Source: Amphritea sp.
GTDB lineage: Bacteria > Pseudomonadota > Gammaproteobacteria > Pseudomonadales > Balneatricaceae
Length of the DNA stretch: 14,199 nt
Assembly: GCA_018067325.1 (NCBI GenBank)
Contig: JAGPUU010000286.1
Location: 1-14,199 of the forward strand
Reading direction: 5' to 3'
This document shows, piece by piece, positions 13,689 through 14,199 of the stretch; positions within the stretch are counted from its first letter, which is position 1; the number at the start of each line of letters is the position of its first letter. A program made the position numbers and the translations under genes. The notes beneath the pieces are model-generated. The model saw nothing but the letters and a program-made list of their open reading frames with translations, did not search any database and was not told the DNA's origin.

Positions 13689-14199
13689 TTCTTGTTCTGC
13701 CTGAGGCGTTCTTTTGAGAATGCTGTCTATGGGCTCAGGGCGACTTATCGCATAGCCTTGAGCATAGTCAACGCCGAGTCGCTTCAATCGAGCCATGATC
13801 AGATCGTTCTCTACAAATTCGGCGATGGTTTCCATTTTCATAATGTGGCCTATCTCGTTGATAGAGCGAACCATGGCTTCATCAATGGGATCGGTAAGAA
13901 TGTCGCGAACGAACATACCGTCGATCTTAAGCAGATCGACCGGCAGGTTTTTCAGGTAGCCAAAAGATGACAGGCCGCTGCCGAAATCATCTAAAGCAAA
14001 ACGGCAGCCAAGCTTTTTTAATGACTTTATAAATATTTGGGCGTCTTTGAGATTGGCGATCGCGGCGGTTTCAGTGATTTCAAATTTGATCATCCGGGCG
14101 GGAACAAGGCCTTGTTCAATACTGCGAATAATATATCCGAGTAGTGCATCATCCCCCAGAGACTGGCCTGAAAGGTTGATCGCAAGGGCATCTATATGG
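13668..14199 (-). CDS. EAL-domain protein (c-di-GMP phosphodiesterase), C-terminal part
   Basis: The reading frame runs open past the right edge, so only the last 176 residues are visible; the in-frame ATG at 14093 is internal to the domain and not the start. EAL enzymes hydrolyse cyclic di-GMP to pGpG. Active-site residues that lie in this part are all present: Asn in INLSGQSLGD, Glu in FEITET, the Asp pair in LDDFGSGLSSFGYL, Lys in LLKIDG, Glu in IAEFVEN and Gln in DYAQGYAIS. The EAL motif itself and any GGDEF, PAS or membrane parts are outside the window. Activity is therefore likely but not fully testable. The protein ends in a short polar tail. The gene converges on cpxA with a 21-bp overlap of coding ends. 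Confidence 0.9.
   Translation of the reverse strand, partial: HIDALAINLSGQSLGDDALLGYIIRSIEQGLVPARMIKFEITETAAIANLKDAQIFIKSLKKLGCRFALDDFGSGLSSFGYLKNLPVDLLKIDGMFVRDILTDPIDEAMVRSINEIGHIMKMETIAEFVENDLIMARLKRLGVDYAQGYAISRPEPIDSILKRTPQAEQESERDFQ

Noticed and set aside
14093..14093. ATG of the EAL protein taken as the gene start
   Set aside because: The frame stays open to the window edge and encodes the conserved INLSGQSLGD part of the EAL domain upstream, so the ATG is internal.
1..14199. Defence island, prophage, transposon or secondary-metabolite cluster
   Set aside because: No transposase, integrase, nuclease, toxin-antitoxin or biosynthetic genes are visible; nearly all genes are conserved core genes in a known order.

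Overview
The window is a stretch of ordinary chromosome from a gammaproteobacterium with moderate GC content. The gene order rsmD - M16-like gene - ftsY - ftsE - ftsX - rpoH - thiS - thiG - trmB is, from memory, the order found in Pseudomonas and in marine Oceanospirillales-type bacteria. The protein sequences look closest to the latter group, but I could not run a search, so the genus is inference. I see no insertion sequence, prophage, CRISPR array, rRNA or tRNA gene. No cluster looks like an undescribed system; the interesting content is regulatory.

Layout. Positions 134-2002 (minus strand) hold rsmD and, upstream of it, a membrane-anchored M16-peptidase-like protein without the zinc-binding motif. 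Reading the other way from the 2003-2166 gap are ftsY (signal recognition particle receptor), ftsE and ftsX (divisome ABC complex). rpoH (heat-shock sigma factor) follows after a 254-bp regulatory gap and ends in a clear terminator. Next come a DUF423 membrane protein, thiS and thiG (thiamine thiazole synthesis), then trmB (tRNA m7G46 methyltransferase) behind a terminator-like hairpin. Convergent to trmB is a two-gene minus-strand unit: an FmdB-type zinc-ribbon protein followed, one base after its stop codon, by a periplasmic cytochrome b562-like protein. On the plus strand are then a pterin-4a-carbinolamine dehydratase and a DUF2799 lipoprotein.

Positions 11032-13688 form a Cpx envelope-stress locus: a CpxP/Spy-like periplasmic protein divergent from cpxR-cpxA. 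The window ends inside the 3' part of an EAL-domain (c-di-GMP phosphodiesterase) gene that converges on cpxA and overlaps it by 21 bp.

How the parts connect. Perfect matches to the CpxR box (GTAAA-N5-GTAAA) occur at two places: in the cpxP-like/cpxR gap, as expected for autoregulation, and about 200 bp upstream of rpoH. The rpoH gap also carries a good sigma-E-type promoter (GGAACTT, 16 bases, TCATA). Together these suggest that both envelope-stress pathways feed the cytoplasmic heat-shock sigma factor. This is a sequence-based inference and needs experimental support.
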